In this document: in pieces, positions 40,270 through 49,085 of the stretch | Layout of the letters: each line of letters begins with the position of its first letter | How positions within the stretch are numbered: the stretch's first letter is position 1 | NCBI GenBank assembly: GCA_017397655.1 | Contig: JAFQIG010000010.1 | Span: forward strand, 1-64,000 | Reading direction: 5' to 3' | Origin: Clostridia bacterium | GTDB lineage: Bacteria > Bacillota > Clostridia > Oscillospirales > Acutalibacteraceae | DNA: 64,000 nt | Position numbers and translations under genes: made by a program | The notes under the pieces: model-generated | Seen by the model: only the letters and a program-made list of their open reading frames with translations | Database searches by the model: none | What the model was told of the DNA's origin: nothing

Positions 40270-41418
40270 ATGATCGAAATAAACAGCAAACAATTGTGTG
40301 AATTTTGCTTTAACAAAGTGAATGACGGCAATGAATGCGGCTGCGGTTTTTCGGCAAATCCTTCCGACTGCTTGCAGGTCGGCGCGATACTTAACGGCAG
40401 ATATCTCGTCGGCAGATGTATACGCGAAAACAGAATAACCAAGGAGTATCTCTGCTTCGATTCGCAAACTGACAGCACCGTGATTGTCAAAGAGTTCTTT
40501 CCTAAGGTGTTTGTTACAAGAGTCGGAACAGAGAATGTTACTCTTTTGCGCGACTCGCATCTTGACTCATACAATACTTCTATGCAAAAGTTTATAGAAC
40601 TGATGCAGATACCGCAAAGATTGACGAATTCAGACTGCTTTATTAATGTTATCGGTGCCTTTTATGAGAATTCTACGGCATATTTTGTGATGGAAAACCA
40701 TTCGCTTATGTCGGTTGAGGATTATGTAAGGGCATACGGCAGAATGTCGGACAAAGTCGTGGCTGCGAGTCTTGATGCCGCGATAAAAGGCTTGTCCGCG
40801 ATGAGTGAAGCATCTGTTTATAACGGCAACATAAAGGCGGGTAATACATTTATCACAAATGACAGAATCGTTTTTGACGGATTTGAACCTAACGAGGATG
40901 ATTTTGCATCGCTGACGGGAGAGACGATGATGTTCAACAGAACATCATACTATATGTCCGCCTCTGATTTCGGTAAAAGAGGCAGGGACATCAGCTCGGA
41001 TATATTCTCAACAGGAGCCGTTATGTATACGATGCTGACTGCGAGGTTTCCCTCATCACCTTTCGAGTGCGAAGCCCAATTTGATATATCGGCACTTGAA
41101 AGCAGTACTTCGGATACAGAGCTTCTGCGCATTATCAAAAAGATGTGCAGAATTAACTGCGAAGGGTATAAGAGTGTTTCGGAGCTTTCTGCGGATGCTT
41201 CGGGATTGTTTAAAAAACACGGTCTATACGGAGCATCAGTCCCACATCCGTCCGCAAAAAAGATATCCGATAACAGATTAAAAATAATTATTGCTGTTTG
41301 CGCTTTGATTGTGATAATCGCAACTGTTGCTGTTCTGGCAATTACCAAAGGACACAGTAACGATTCGCAAAGCGAAATAGCCGAATCAATAACAATATAT
41401 ACGGAGGAAAAATTATGA
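40270..41418 (+). CDS. Membrane-anchored pseudokinase with zinc-ribbon N-terminus
   Basis: The 382-residue protein opens with a small Cys cluster (CEFC ... CGC, residues 10-27), as do the three kinases downstream. The kinase-like region (about 38-300) keeps the VAIK-type lysine (VIVKEFFP) and VMENHSL at the hinge but lacks the Gly-rich loop; HRD is replaced by YNG (VYNGNIKAGN) and DFG by DGF, so catalysis is improbable. One membrane helix lies near 337-358 (IIIAVCALIVIIATVAVLAI), leaving a short outside tail. The ATG at 40270 follows GGAG. It is first in the cluster and overlaps the next gene as ATGA. Likely a scaffold or sensor. Confidence 0.85.
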   Translation: MIEINSKQLCEFCFNKVNDGNECGCGFSANPSDCLQVGAILNGRYLVGRCIRENRITKEYLCFDSQTDSTVIVKEFFPKVFVTRVGTENVTLLRDSHLDSYNTSMQKFIELMQIPQRLTNSDCFINVIGAFYENSTAYFVMENHSLMSVEDYVRAYGRMSDKVVAASLDAAIKGLSAMSEASVYNGNIKAGNTFITNDRIVFDGFEPNEDDFASLTGETMMFNRTSYYMSASDFGKRGRDISSDIFSTGAVMYTMLTARFPSSPFECEAQFDISALESSTSDTELLRIIKKMCRINCEGYKSVSELSADASGLFKKHGLYGASVPHPSAKKISDNRLKIIIAVCALIVIIATVAVLAITKGHSNDSQSEIAESITIYTEEKL

Positions 41419-42140
41419 ACTACAGCACAATAGGAAAAAGATTTCTTGCGGCATTGATTGATTCACTTGCAATTAATGCAGTCGGCAGTATTTTTGCATT
41501 TCTTTTCGGAGGATATGCATTGACTATTGCATCACCTGTTCTCGGTGCGGTGTATTATATTATTTGTGAAGGCGGTGCGTGGCACGCGACTCTCGGAAAA
41601 AAGGCAATGGGCATAATGGTTGTGGATGCGAACGGCGTCGGCATTGATTACGGTCAGGCGACGATACGTTATCTTTGCCGTATTGTTTCGGGACTGATTT
41701 TAGGCATTGGTTTTTTGATCGCTTTGTTTAACGATCAGAGACAGACTCTTCACGACAAGCTGGCAAACACATATGTAGTTGACGGTGTTTCTGCACCTGT
41801 CAGCGGTGCGGGCACATCGGGCGCAGTCGGAAGAGGTATTGTAGGTGTATCCGGTGAGGTTGCCGGAGTGTTTTTCCCGATGCTTCCGAACGGAATTCTT
41901 ATCGGTCGTGACCCTTCCGTATGTCAGGTTGTTTTCAAAAATTCCGGAGGAATCAGCAGACTTCATTGCATCGTTTCCTACAATCCGCAAAGCGGTATGT
42001 TTATTCTCAGTGACAGAAACTCCACTTACGGAACTTTCACTCAGTCGGGTATCCGTGTAACTCCTGACAGAAGCGTTGCACTTAAAAGCGGAGAAAGATT
42101 CTATCTCGGCGATCCCAATAATATGTTTGAAGTGAAATAA
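41415..42140 (+). CDS. RDD membrane domain fused to FHA domain
   Basis: The 241-residue protein joins an RDD-type membrane domain (residues 1-125: RFLAALIDSLAINAVGSIFA, HATLGKKAMGIMVVD, TIRYLCRIVSGLILGIGFLI, RQTLHDKLANTYVV) to a C-terminal FHA domain (about 150-241: GILIGRDPSVCQVVF, GISRLHCIVSYN, DRNSTYGTF). The GR, S-R-x-H and N-S-T-G signature of phosphothreonine binding is present. The FHA must be cytoplasmic. It would tether a phosphorylated kinase or substrate at the membrane. It is coupled to the pseudokinase by a 4-base overlap. Confidence 0.9.
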   Translation: MNYSTIGKRFLAALIDSLAINAVGSIFAFLFGGYALTIASPVLGAVYYIICEGGAWHATLGKKAMGIMVVDANGVGIDYGQATIRYLCRIVSGLILGIGFLIALFNDQRQTLHDKLANTYVVDGVSAPVSGAGTSGAVGRGIVGVSGEVAGVFFPMLPNGILIGRDPSVCQVVFKNSGGISRLHCIVSYNPQSGMFILSDRNSTYGTFTQSGIRVTPDRSVALKSGERFYLGDPNNMFEVK

Positions 42141-42152
42141 CAGGGTGATTTG

Positions 42153-43571
42153 ATGTTTAACATAAACGGCAAAAATCTTTGTGAGCATTGTTTTGCAGAG
42201 CTTTCACCGACAAGAAAATGTAATTGTGCATATGACCTGAACTGCGCTAAGTATCCGACTTCGCTTGCTGAGGGAACAATTCTGAACGGCAGATACGTTG
42301 TCGGCAGGGTGCTCGGTAAAGGCGGCTTCGGTGTTACGTATTTGTGCTATGATTCTAAAGAAGAGGCAAGGGTTGCAATAAAGGAGTATCTTCCCGATTC
42401 TCTGACTCACCGCAACACGGGTGAGACAGCTGTTTCGACCTACGGCGGAGAGAGCGAGGAATACTTCAAAGCAGGTGCACAGAAGTTTTATGAGGAAGCT
42501 AAGCTTGTTTCCAGATTTAACGGCAATCCGAATATCATCAGTGTTTACGAATTCTTTTACGAAAACAATACGACTTATTTTGTAATGGAATATCTTGACG
42601 GTACAGATCTGAAGAGATATATAAGAGATAATGGCGGAAGAATTCCCGAAGATGAGGCGTTTTATATTTTTAACAAGGTGACAGAGGCGCTGATGGTTGT
42701 ACACAGCGCAGATGTTCTGCACCGTGACATATCGCCTGACAATATCTTTTTGTGTCGTGACGGCAGAGTCAAGCTGATCGACTTCGGTGCGGCAAGACAG
42801 GTCATCGGCGAAGCGTCAAAGAGCTTGTCCGTAATATTAAAGCAGGGCTTTGCTCCGCTTGAGCAGTACCAGAAAAAGGGGAAGCAGGGACCGTGGACGG
42901 ATGTCTATGCACTTGGTGCAACCATCTATTATTCCCTGTCGGGCAAGGTTATTGATGATGCGATGTCGAGGATGGATGATGACTCGCTGGAAACGGACGG
43001 TATTATGCCTCAGTTTGCCGACATTATCAAAAAGATGCTTGAAGTAAAGGCGTCGGACAGATATCAGACGGTGTTCGAGCTGAAGGCGGCGCTTTCATCG
43101 ATCGGAATCATAGGGCGTGAGTTTTCCTTGAAAAAGGAGGATCAGATACAGGTATCGTATGCAGAAACTTCGGAGAAAATAGAAAGCACGTCGGAGTATA
43201 CAAACAAAATCAATTCCGTCACCGTTAATACTTCCGGTAGTTCAGATATCAGGGACAGCGCGCAAAACATAGGTAACGAGATTAAGAATATATGGTCAGC
43301 GGTAGCGGCATCAGCAAAGGATAGCGGTGACAAGACGCTCAAAAAAGTGAAGGCTGACTTAAAACAGAAGAAGTCACAGATAGCATCAGCTATCGAAGAG
43401 AAGAAAGAAGCTAATAACAGAAAAAAGATCCGGCAGAATATTCAGTATCAGCAGATACCGACACCCCCGGCTGCAACGGGAAAAGTCAGCTTTTGTATGA
43501 TGTGCGGTGCAAAGCTTTTGGATAACGGAAAGTTCTGTATGGAATGTGGTCATAAGGTTAAGGAGGACTAA
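42153..43571 (+). CDS. Serine/threonine protein kinase with zinc ribbons at both ends
   Basis: The 472-residue protein has an N-terminal Cys cluster (C10, C13, C23, C25), a complete kinase domain at about 45-305 (GKGGFG loop, K77 in VAIKEYLP, HRD at 190-192 in LHRDISPDN, DFG from 210, then GFAPLEQYQKKG at the P+1 region), a charged Lys-rich linker without a membrane helix, and a C-terminal zinc ribbon (CMMCGAKLLDNGKFCMECGH). It is thus a soluble, probably active kinase. The ATG at 42153 follows AGGGTGA. It is 12 bases behind the RDD-FHA gene and two before the next. Confidence 0.93.
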   Translation: MFNINGKNLCEHCFAELSPTRKCNCAYDLNCAKYPTSLAEGTILNGRYVVGRVLGKGGFGVTYLCYDSKEEARVAIKEYLPDSLTHRNTGETAVSTYGGESEEYFKAGAQKFYEEAKLVSRFNGNPNIISVYEFFYENNTTYFVMEYLDGTDLKRYIRDNGGRIPEDEAFYIFNKVTEALMVVHSADVLHRDISPDNIFLCRDGRVKLIDFGAARQVIGEASKSLSVILKQGFAPLEQYQKKGKQGPWTDVYALGATIYYSLSGKVIDDAMSRMDDDSLETDGIMPQFADIIKKMLEVKASDRYQTVFELKAALSSIGIIGREFSLKKEDQIQVSYAETSEKIESTSEYTNKINSVTVNTSGSSDIRDSAQNIGNEIKNIWSAVAASAKDSGDKTLKKVKADLKQKKSQIASAIEEKKEANNRKKIRQNIQYQQIPTPPAATGKVSFCMMCGAKLLDNGKFCMECGHKVKED

Positions 43572-43573
43572 AA

Positions 43574-44263
43574 ATGATTTGTAAACATTGTAAAAATGAA
43601 ATTCCTGACATCAGCAAGTTTTGTCCTGTATGCGGTAACGTGGCAGAGGCAGAGCCGGTACAGGAGGTAACACAGCAACTCGGACAGGTGGTAGATACAC
43701 CTTCTTCACAGGAAATGACACAGCAGCTCAGCTCGGTTGATTCTCTGCCTGACGTGCTGGCATGCTCAAAGTGCGGTGGAGACATCCTGAACGGTGTCTG
43801 CTCTTCATGCGGCTATAATTATTCAACAAATGTAACCGAGAAAAAGCCTAAAGAAAAGAAAAAGTTAAGCATTTCAAAGATTGCGACAGCCGTACTTTCC
43901 GTATTACTTGTTGTTTCAATAGTTGTATTTTCCGTATCATATACAAAGCTGAACGGTAAATATGAAAGCCTTTGGGATGACTACAGCGATGAGCGCACCG
44001 AAAATTCTTCGCTCAGTCTGCAGGTTGATGAGCTTGAGGAAGAAGTAGCGGAGCTTGAGGAAGATATTAAAGCCTACGATTATCTGATCGAAGACGGAGC
44101 GGATGTTCTGCTTAAGTATGCGGTATTCGTACAGGATATTGACGATACATATTATCACAAATGGAGCTGCAGTAATTTCGACAATGAAGAGTCTTTCTTT
44201 ATCTTTAACGTAAATTACGCAGAGTATCTGGAGTTCAGTGCTTGTCCTTATTGTTGCGAGTAA
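43574..44263 (+). CDS. Zinc-ribbon protein with membrane helix and extracellular coiled coil
   Basis: The 229-residue protein has two cytoplasmic zinc ribbons (CKHC ... CPVC, residues 3-20; CSKC ... CSSC, about 64-79), a lysine-rich stretch, one membrane helix near 98-119 (IATAVLSVLLVVSIVVFSVS) and an acidic coiled coil (about 140-172, LQVDELEEEVAELEEDIKAY). The C-terminal 55 residues carry HKWSCSN and CPYCC and are not recognised. RBS AAGGAGGAC. Between two kinases of the cluster, it may receive signals outside and be a substrate inside. Confidence 0.82.
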   Translation: MICKHCKNEIPDISKFCPVCGNVAEAEPVQEVTQQLGQVVDTPSSQEMTQQLSSVDSLPDVLACSKCGGDILNGVCSSCGYNYSTNVTEKKPKEKKKLSISKIATAVLSVLLVVSIVVFSVSYTKLNGKYESLWDDYSDERTENSSLSLQVDELEEEVAELEEDIKAYDYLIEDGADVLLKYAVFVQDIDDTYYHKWSCSNFDNEESFFIFNVNYAEYLEFSACPYCCE

Positions 44264-44287
44264 TTGTATTGAATCGGGGTTGATCTG

Positions 44288-47263
44288 ATGGTAAATATAA
44301 ATGGTAAAAACCTTTGTGAGCATTGCTTTGAAGAGGTATCGGCAAACGGCATCTGCGGCGCTTGTTCATTTGAGAGCAACAACTCAAAGTATCCTACCGC
44401 CCTGCCCGAAAATACCATTCTTAACGGAAGATATGTTGTCGGCAGAGTGCTCGGTAAAGGCGGTTTCGGTATTACATATCTGTGCTATGACTCAAAAGAA
44501 CAGAAAAAGATTGCGATAAAGGAGTATCTTCCCGATTCTCTGATTCACCGTAACACGGGCGAGACAGTTGTTTCGACCTACGGTGGAGAGAGTGAGGAAT
44601 ATTTCAAGGCAGGCGCACAAAAGTTTTATGAGGAAGCAAGGCTCGTCTCCAGATTTAACGGCAACCCCAACATAATCGGCGTTTACGAATTCTTTTATGA
44701 AAACAATACGGCCTACTTCGTAATGGAATACCTTGACGGTATTGATCTGAAGAATTATATCAGAAACAACGGCGGAAGAATATCGGAAGAGCAGACTCTG
44801 TACGTAATGAATAAAGCGGCGGAAGCATTGATGATAGTTCACAGTACGGGTGTTCTGCACCGTGATATATCGCCTGACAATATCTTTTTGTGTACAGACG
44901 GCAAAGTAAAGCTTATTGACTTTGGTGCGGCAAGACAGGTTGTCGGCGAAGCGTCAAAGAGTCTTTCGGTAATCTTAAAGCAAGGCTTTGCTCCGCTTGA
45001 GCAGTATCAGAAAAAGGGTAATCAGGGACCGTGGACTGATATATACGCACTCGGTGCCACATTTTACTATTCGCTGACAGGCAAGATTATTGATGATGCA
45101 ATGTCAAGATTGGAGGATCCGTCTCTTGAAACTGAGAACGTGACACCTCAGCTTGCAGCGATAATCGAAAAGATGCTTTCTGTTGACATCAAATCCCGAT
45201 ATCAGAATGTCTTTGAACTGAAAGGCGATCTTTCCGCATTAACGATAGTACCCGAAGAGATAAAGATAGAAACGCCGTCTTTTGTAAAAGAGGAAAAACA
45301 GGACTATGTGAATATCAGAACGGAGGATATCGAGATAAAAGCACCTGAAACGAAAGTTGATCCTCCGCTTCTCAAGGATAAAAAGCCGAATAAGAAAATT
45401 CTGACAATAGCAGGTATAGCGGCGGCTGTGCTTGTTGCCCTGATTGTCATTATTATTGCTGTTCCGAAAGGTGACGATATCGAAACCGATATTCCGCAGA
45501 ACGGAATAGTTGATGAAGACGGCGGTATAGATCTTAACGATATCGGAAACATACAGGGAAGCATACCTTATACAACGGGTGAAGCTTTGCTGTCAGCAGG
45601 CAAGTATCATACCGTTGCTGTAAATAATGACGGTACGGTTTTTGCGACAGGTCAGAACGATAACGGCCAATGCGATGTATCGCATTGGAGAGATATAGTC
45701 GCTGTATCCGCAGGCGATTATCATACGGTAGGGCTTAAAAAAGACGGAACGGTTGTAGCTGTCGGCTACAATGAACAGGGTCAATGTGATTTGTCAGGCT
45801 GGACGGATATTGTTGCCGTATCGGCTGGTGAGTATCATACTGCGGGACTGAAGTCTGACGGAACGGTTGTGATTGCGTGTGAAGAGGAGGAACTGAAAGG
45901 CGTATCGGACTGGACGGATATAACGTCGCTGTCATCGGGAACATACCATGTGGTAGGACTTAAAAAAGACGGTACGGTTGTTGCTGTCGGCAGCAATTTA
46001 TACAATCAGTGCAAGGTATCGGGATGGAAGGACATCGTGGCTGTATCGGCAGGTTATTATCATACGGTAGGAGTAAAAGCCGACGGAACCGTTATAGCTA
46101 TAGGATATAACAAGCAGAAACAGTGTGATGCATCCGCATGGACGGATATTAAAGCGGTTGCGTGCGGATTCTGGGATACAGTCGGACTGAAAGAAGACGG
46201 TACGGTTACGGCAATCGGCGAATATTCGGTGCAGGAGGGCAGAGTATCTGAATGGTCTGATATAATTGCGATATCAAAGGGGTTCAGTCATACGGTCGGA
46301 CTAAAAAAAGACGGTACCCTTGTAGCAACAGGCGAGAATGGTGACGGCCAATGCAACGTTTCGGAGTGGTCGGGTATCGGCACTTCTTCGGGCGAGTCGG
46401 TTGCTCCGGTTAAAAAGAAGTATTATCATCCGGACGATACTTCTGACAATGTTTCTAACTTCTTTTCCGATCTGTATAACTCTGACGGAACGCTCAGGTA
46501 TACTTTCTATACGGATTATCTTGACAATCAGAATCTATACAGAATTGATGCGGCAACCGGAAAGAAAAAGCATCTCAGCGGTATTAAGGCAAATCTGATT
46601 TTTGCAGTAAATGATGATATGCTCGTTTTTCAGAATGCAGAGGATCACGGTTATCTTTATTCCTGTGATCTTGACGGTAATAACAAAAAGCTGATTCATA
46701 AGGCGGTACCGTATAATCTCGGAACCGACGGTGAATGGCTGTATTATAAGGATTCAAAAAAAGATGATGAGGTTTACAAGATCAATCTGACAACCTTTGA
46801 GATAGTATCGTTGTTCTCCGACAATGTTCTTTGCACATATTACAAGGGATTTATTTACTATATTGATAAAGAGGACGGCTATCTGTGCCGCAGAGATACT
46901 GACGGTATGAAAAGAACGGTATTGATCGAAAAAGCAATCGGTATGCTGGTTATCGTTAATGACAAAATTTATTATTGCGATGACGATTACAGCCTTTGTG
47001 TATGCGATCTTGAAGGGAATTCGGTTACGAAGCTTGCTTCCGATTGCGATCAGTTTACAATTAGTGACGGCACAATATATTATGCCGAGCAGGACGGCGG
47101 TCTTTATTCAATCAGCATAACAGGCGAGAATAAAACGTTTATTGACAAGCTTCCTAACTACCGCAGCGATGGTACTTCCTTGTTTTACGCAGGAAACAAT
47201 ACGGCATACTTCTTTTATATGTACGGAGACGAATACGAATTTTTCACTCTGGATATAGAATGA
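44288..47263 (+). CDS. Receptor-like Ser/Thr kinase with RCC1-like propeller and DUF5050-like domain
   Basis: The 991-residue protein has a Cys cluster (residues 10-27), an intact kinase domain (about 45-310: GKGGFG, K78 in IAIKEYLP, HRD at 191-193, DFG from about 211), a linker, one membrane helix near 369-391 (LTIAGIAAAVLVALIVIII), seven RCC1-like repeats of about 38 residues (436-697, each with YHTVGLKKDGTVVAVG and a W-DIVAVSAG end), and a C-terminal region (about 715-991) with LYRID, YLYSCDLDGNNKKL and similar blades like DUF5050. The outside half is thus two propellers, a likely ligand or wall sensor. Very close in sequence to the upstream kinase, so a duplication. Confidence 0.92.
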   Translation: MVNINGKNLCEHCFEEVSANGICGACSFESNNSKYPTALPENTILNGRYVVGRVLGKGGFGITYLCYDSKEQKKIAIKEYLPDSLIHRNTGETVVSTYGGESEEYFKAGAQKFYEEARLVSRFNGNPNIIGVYEFFYENNTAYFVMEYLDGIDLKNYIRNNGGRISEEQTLYVMNKAAEALMIVHSTGVLHRDISPDNIFLCTDGKVKLIDFGAARQVVGEASKSLSVILKQGFAPLEQYQKKGNQGPWTDIYALGATFYYSLTGKIIDDAMSRLEDPSLETENVTPQLAAIIEKMLSVDIKSRYQNVFELKGDLSALTIVPEEIKIETPSFVKEEKQDYVNIRTEDIEIKAPETKVDPPLLKDKKPNKKILTIAGIAAAVLVALIVIIIAVPKGDDIETDIPQNGIVDEDGGIDLNDIGNIQGSIPYTTGEALLSAGKYHTVAVNNDGTVFATGQNDNGQCDVSHWRDIVAVSAGDYHTVGLKKDGTVVAVGYNEQGQCDLSGWTDIVAVSAGEYHTAGLKSDGTVVIACEEEELKGVSDWTDITSLSSGTYHVVGLKKDGTVVAVGSNLYNQCKVSGWKDIVAVSAGYYHTVGVKADGTVIAIGYNKQKQCDASAWTDIKAVACGFWDTVGLKEDGTVTAIGEYSVQEGRVSEWSDIIAISKGFSHTVGLKKDGTLVATGENGDGQCNVSEWSGIGTSSGESVAPVKKKYYHPDDTSDNVSNFFSDLYNSDGTLRYTFYTDYLDNQNLYRIDAATGKKKHLSGIKANLIFAVNDDMLVFQNAEDHGYLYSCDLDGNNKKLIHKAVPYNLGTDGEWLYYKDSKKDDEVYKINLTTFEIVSLFSDNVLCTYYKGFIYYIDKEDGYLCRRDTDGMKRTVLIEKAIGMLVIVNDKIYYCDDDYSLCVCDLEGNSVTKLASDCDQFTISDGTIYYAEQDGGLYSISITGENKTFIDKLPNYRSDGTSLFYAGNNTAYFFYMYGDEYEFFTLDIE
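45593..46378 (+). repeat. Seven tandem RCC1-like coding repeats
   Basis: Units of about 114 bases encode S-A-G-x-Y-H-T-V-G-L-K-x-D-G-T-V-x-A-x-G, then a variable 10-12 residues with Q-C, then W-x-D-I-x-A-V. The third unit lacks the N-Q-C segment and the sixth reads FWDTVG in place of YHTVG. Confidence 0.85.
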
Positions 47264-47288
47264 AAAACGGTTTTTGTGGGGTGAGATA

Positions 47289-48404
47289 ATGCTGCAACTT
47301 AACAATAAAATGATGTGTGAGAACTGCTTTGCTCCCGTTGGAGTGAACGGTATTTGCGGCGAATGTTCATCCTTGCCTCAGGTGAGAGTACCCTCAGCTT
47401 TACCGCTTAACTCAATCCTTCACGGCAGATATGTTGTCGGAAAGGTGCTTGGTAAGGGCGGATTCAGCATTACATATAAAGCATACGATAACAAGCTTGA
47501 TATGATTGTTGCGATCAAGGAGTTCTTTCCTGATATGATTGTTACACGTAACAGCGGCGATTCGCAGGTGCATATTATCTCTCCCGACAAGGTCGATATG
47601 TTCAAAAGAAGCGTTACGGGCTTTTACGAAGAGGCAAAGATGATATCACAGCTGTCTCATCCCAACATCGTTAATGTATATAACCTTTATTACGAAAACG
47701 GGACGGCTTTTTATACAATGGAATATCTTGACGGATGCGATCTTCGTCATTTTGTGGCACGAAGCGGAGGCTGTATCAGTGAGGAAGCGCTTATGCCGAT
47801 AATTGCTTGTGTGGCGGAAGCACTCCAGACGGTTCACGGAAAAGGACTTCTGCACAGGGATATCGCTCCCGATAACATCTTTATCAGGAGCAACGGTGAT
47901 GTCAGATTGATTGACTTCGGTGCGGCAAGAAGTATGATCGCAAACGGCGGAGACGGATATTCGGTTATACTCAAACAGGGCTTTGCTCCGGGCGAACAGT
48001 ATCAGCGATACGGCAATCAGGGTCCGTGGACGGATATTTATGCACTTGGTGCGACTATGCTGTACTGTTTAAGCGGAAAAATGCCTGCATCAGCTATGGA
48101 GCGTATCAATAATCCGCAGCTTCCCGTTACCTGTTCTGTACCTATCTTTAATGTTATCAACAAAATGATGCAGGTGAATATAGGAGATCGTTATCAGAGC
48201 ATAGCGGAATTCAAAAAGGAATTGTTCAGATCAATACTGATGACATCACAAGGACAGGAGACGCAGGTGAGTCGGCAGGAAGTACAACCATATCAGATCA
48301 ATACGGTTGATTACACAAATAATATTTCAAGGCAATCTCCGCCTGTACAAAACGGAAGTAACAAAGGAAGCTTTAAACAAAAAATACGTCAGTTTTTCAC
48401 TTGA
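47289..48404 (+). CDS. Serine/threonine protein kinase, soluble
   Basis: The 371-residue protein has the N-terminal Cys cluster (CENC ... CGEC), a complete kinase domain (GKGGFSITY loop, K77 in VAIKEFFP, HRD at 189-191 in LLHRDIAPDN, DFG in LIDFGAARSM, GFAPGEQYQRYGNQGPWTD), and a 70-residue polar tail (Q/N/T-rich) ending in a basic segment KQKIRQFF. No membrane helix. The ATG at 47289 follows GGGGTGAG closely; an upstream GTG at 47274 has no site. More divergent from the two upstream kinases than they are from each other. Confidence 0.92.
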   Translation: MLQLNNKMMCENCFAPVGVNGICGECSSLPQVRVPSALPLNSILHGRYVVGKVLGKGGFSITYKAYDNKLDMIVAIKEFFPDMIVTRNSGDSQVHIISPDKVDMFKRSVTGFYEEAKMISQLSHPNIVNVYNLYYENGTAFYTMEYLDGCDLRHFVARSGGCISEEALMPIIACVAEALQTVHGKGLLHRDIAPDNIFIRSNGDVRLIDFGAARSMIANGGDGYSVILKQGFAPGEQYQRYGNQGPWTDIYALGATMLYCLSGKMPASAMERINNPQLPVTCSVPIFNVINKMMQVNIGDRYQSIAEFKKELFRSILMTSQGQETQVSRQEVQPYQINTVDYTNNISRQSPPVQNGSNKGSFKQKIRQFFT

Positions 48405-48456
48405 TTAAGCATACGGATGTTTTAGTTAACGATTAAATAAAAAGGAGAAAATTGAA

Positions 48457-49065
48457 ATGGCAATGAAACAATGCGCAAACGGACATCTTTATGATGACAG
48501 CAAATCAGCAGCTTGTCCCTATTGTTCAGGCGAAAGCGCAATAGGAAAGACAATTCCGCTGGGTAATCCTGCAGCAGGCGGAAACGCTGTTCAGTTCAAT
48601 GCAACAGAGGCACTCGGTCATATACCGACAGTTGCAAATTCGCCCGATATGTCTGTAACGGTAGCTCCGAAGGATCAGCCGAAGGATCAGATGGTTACAA
48701 CATTCCTTGACAGTGCAAAGAATTCCGAAATCAAGCCTGTCAGAGGTTGGCTTGTTGTTATCGAGGGCGAAAAGCTCGGTATGGATTTCAGAATTCATAC
48801 AGGCAAGAATACAATCGGACGTTCAAAGAATAACGATGTCTGTTTTGACTTTGACAGCGGTGTTTCAAAAGAAAACAATGTTTCGATAATTTATGATGAC
48901 AGAAACAATATGTTCTTTATCCAGTCGGGCGAAGGCAAGAACAACGTTTATATCAATAATCAGATTCTTCTTGATGCAAGACAGATCAACGATAATGATA
49001 TTATCGAAATCGGTTCGACAAAGCTTGTTTTCAGATCTCTTTGCAACGCAACATTTAACTATTAA
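48457..49065 (+). CDS. FHA-domain protein with N-terminal zinc-ribbon-like motif
   Basis: The 202-residue protein starts with CANGHLYDDSKSAACPYC (residues 6-23), which looks like a treble-clef or rubredoxin-like zinc site. A flexible Thr-containing linker (GKTIPL, MVTTFLD) follows and could be phosphorylated by the adjacent kinases; this is inference from the resemblance to regulatory FHA proteins whose N-terminal Thr is a kinase target. The FHA domain spans about 110-198 (NTIGRSKNNDVCFD, GVSKENNVSIIYD, NNVYINNQ). The Ser-x-x-His turn is S-K-E-N-N here, so phosphopeptide binding may be altered. RBS AAAAGGAG. Confidence 0.88.
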   Translation: MAMKQCANGHLYDDSKSAACPYCSGESAIGKTIPLGNPAAGGNAVQFNATEALGHIPTVANSPDMSVTVAPKDQPKDQMVTTFLDSAKNSEIKPVRGWLVVIEGEKLGMDFRIHTGKNTIGRSKNNDVCFDFDSGVSKENNVSIIYDDRNNMFFIQSGEGKNNVYINNQILLDARQINDNDIIEIGSTKLVFRSLCNATFNY

Positions 49066-49085
49066 GTCTGAATGTGGGTGATCCT

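Noticed and set aside
39970..40574. Minus-strand frames across the clpC end and pseudokinase start
   Set aside because: They run through the clpC terminator and promoter region of the cluster and match no domain.
45593..46378. Tandem repeats considered as CRISPR or satellite DNA
   Set aside because: Period of about 114 bases is in frame, encodes RCC1-like repeats, and has no conserved spacer structure.
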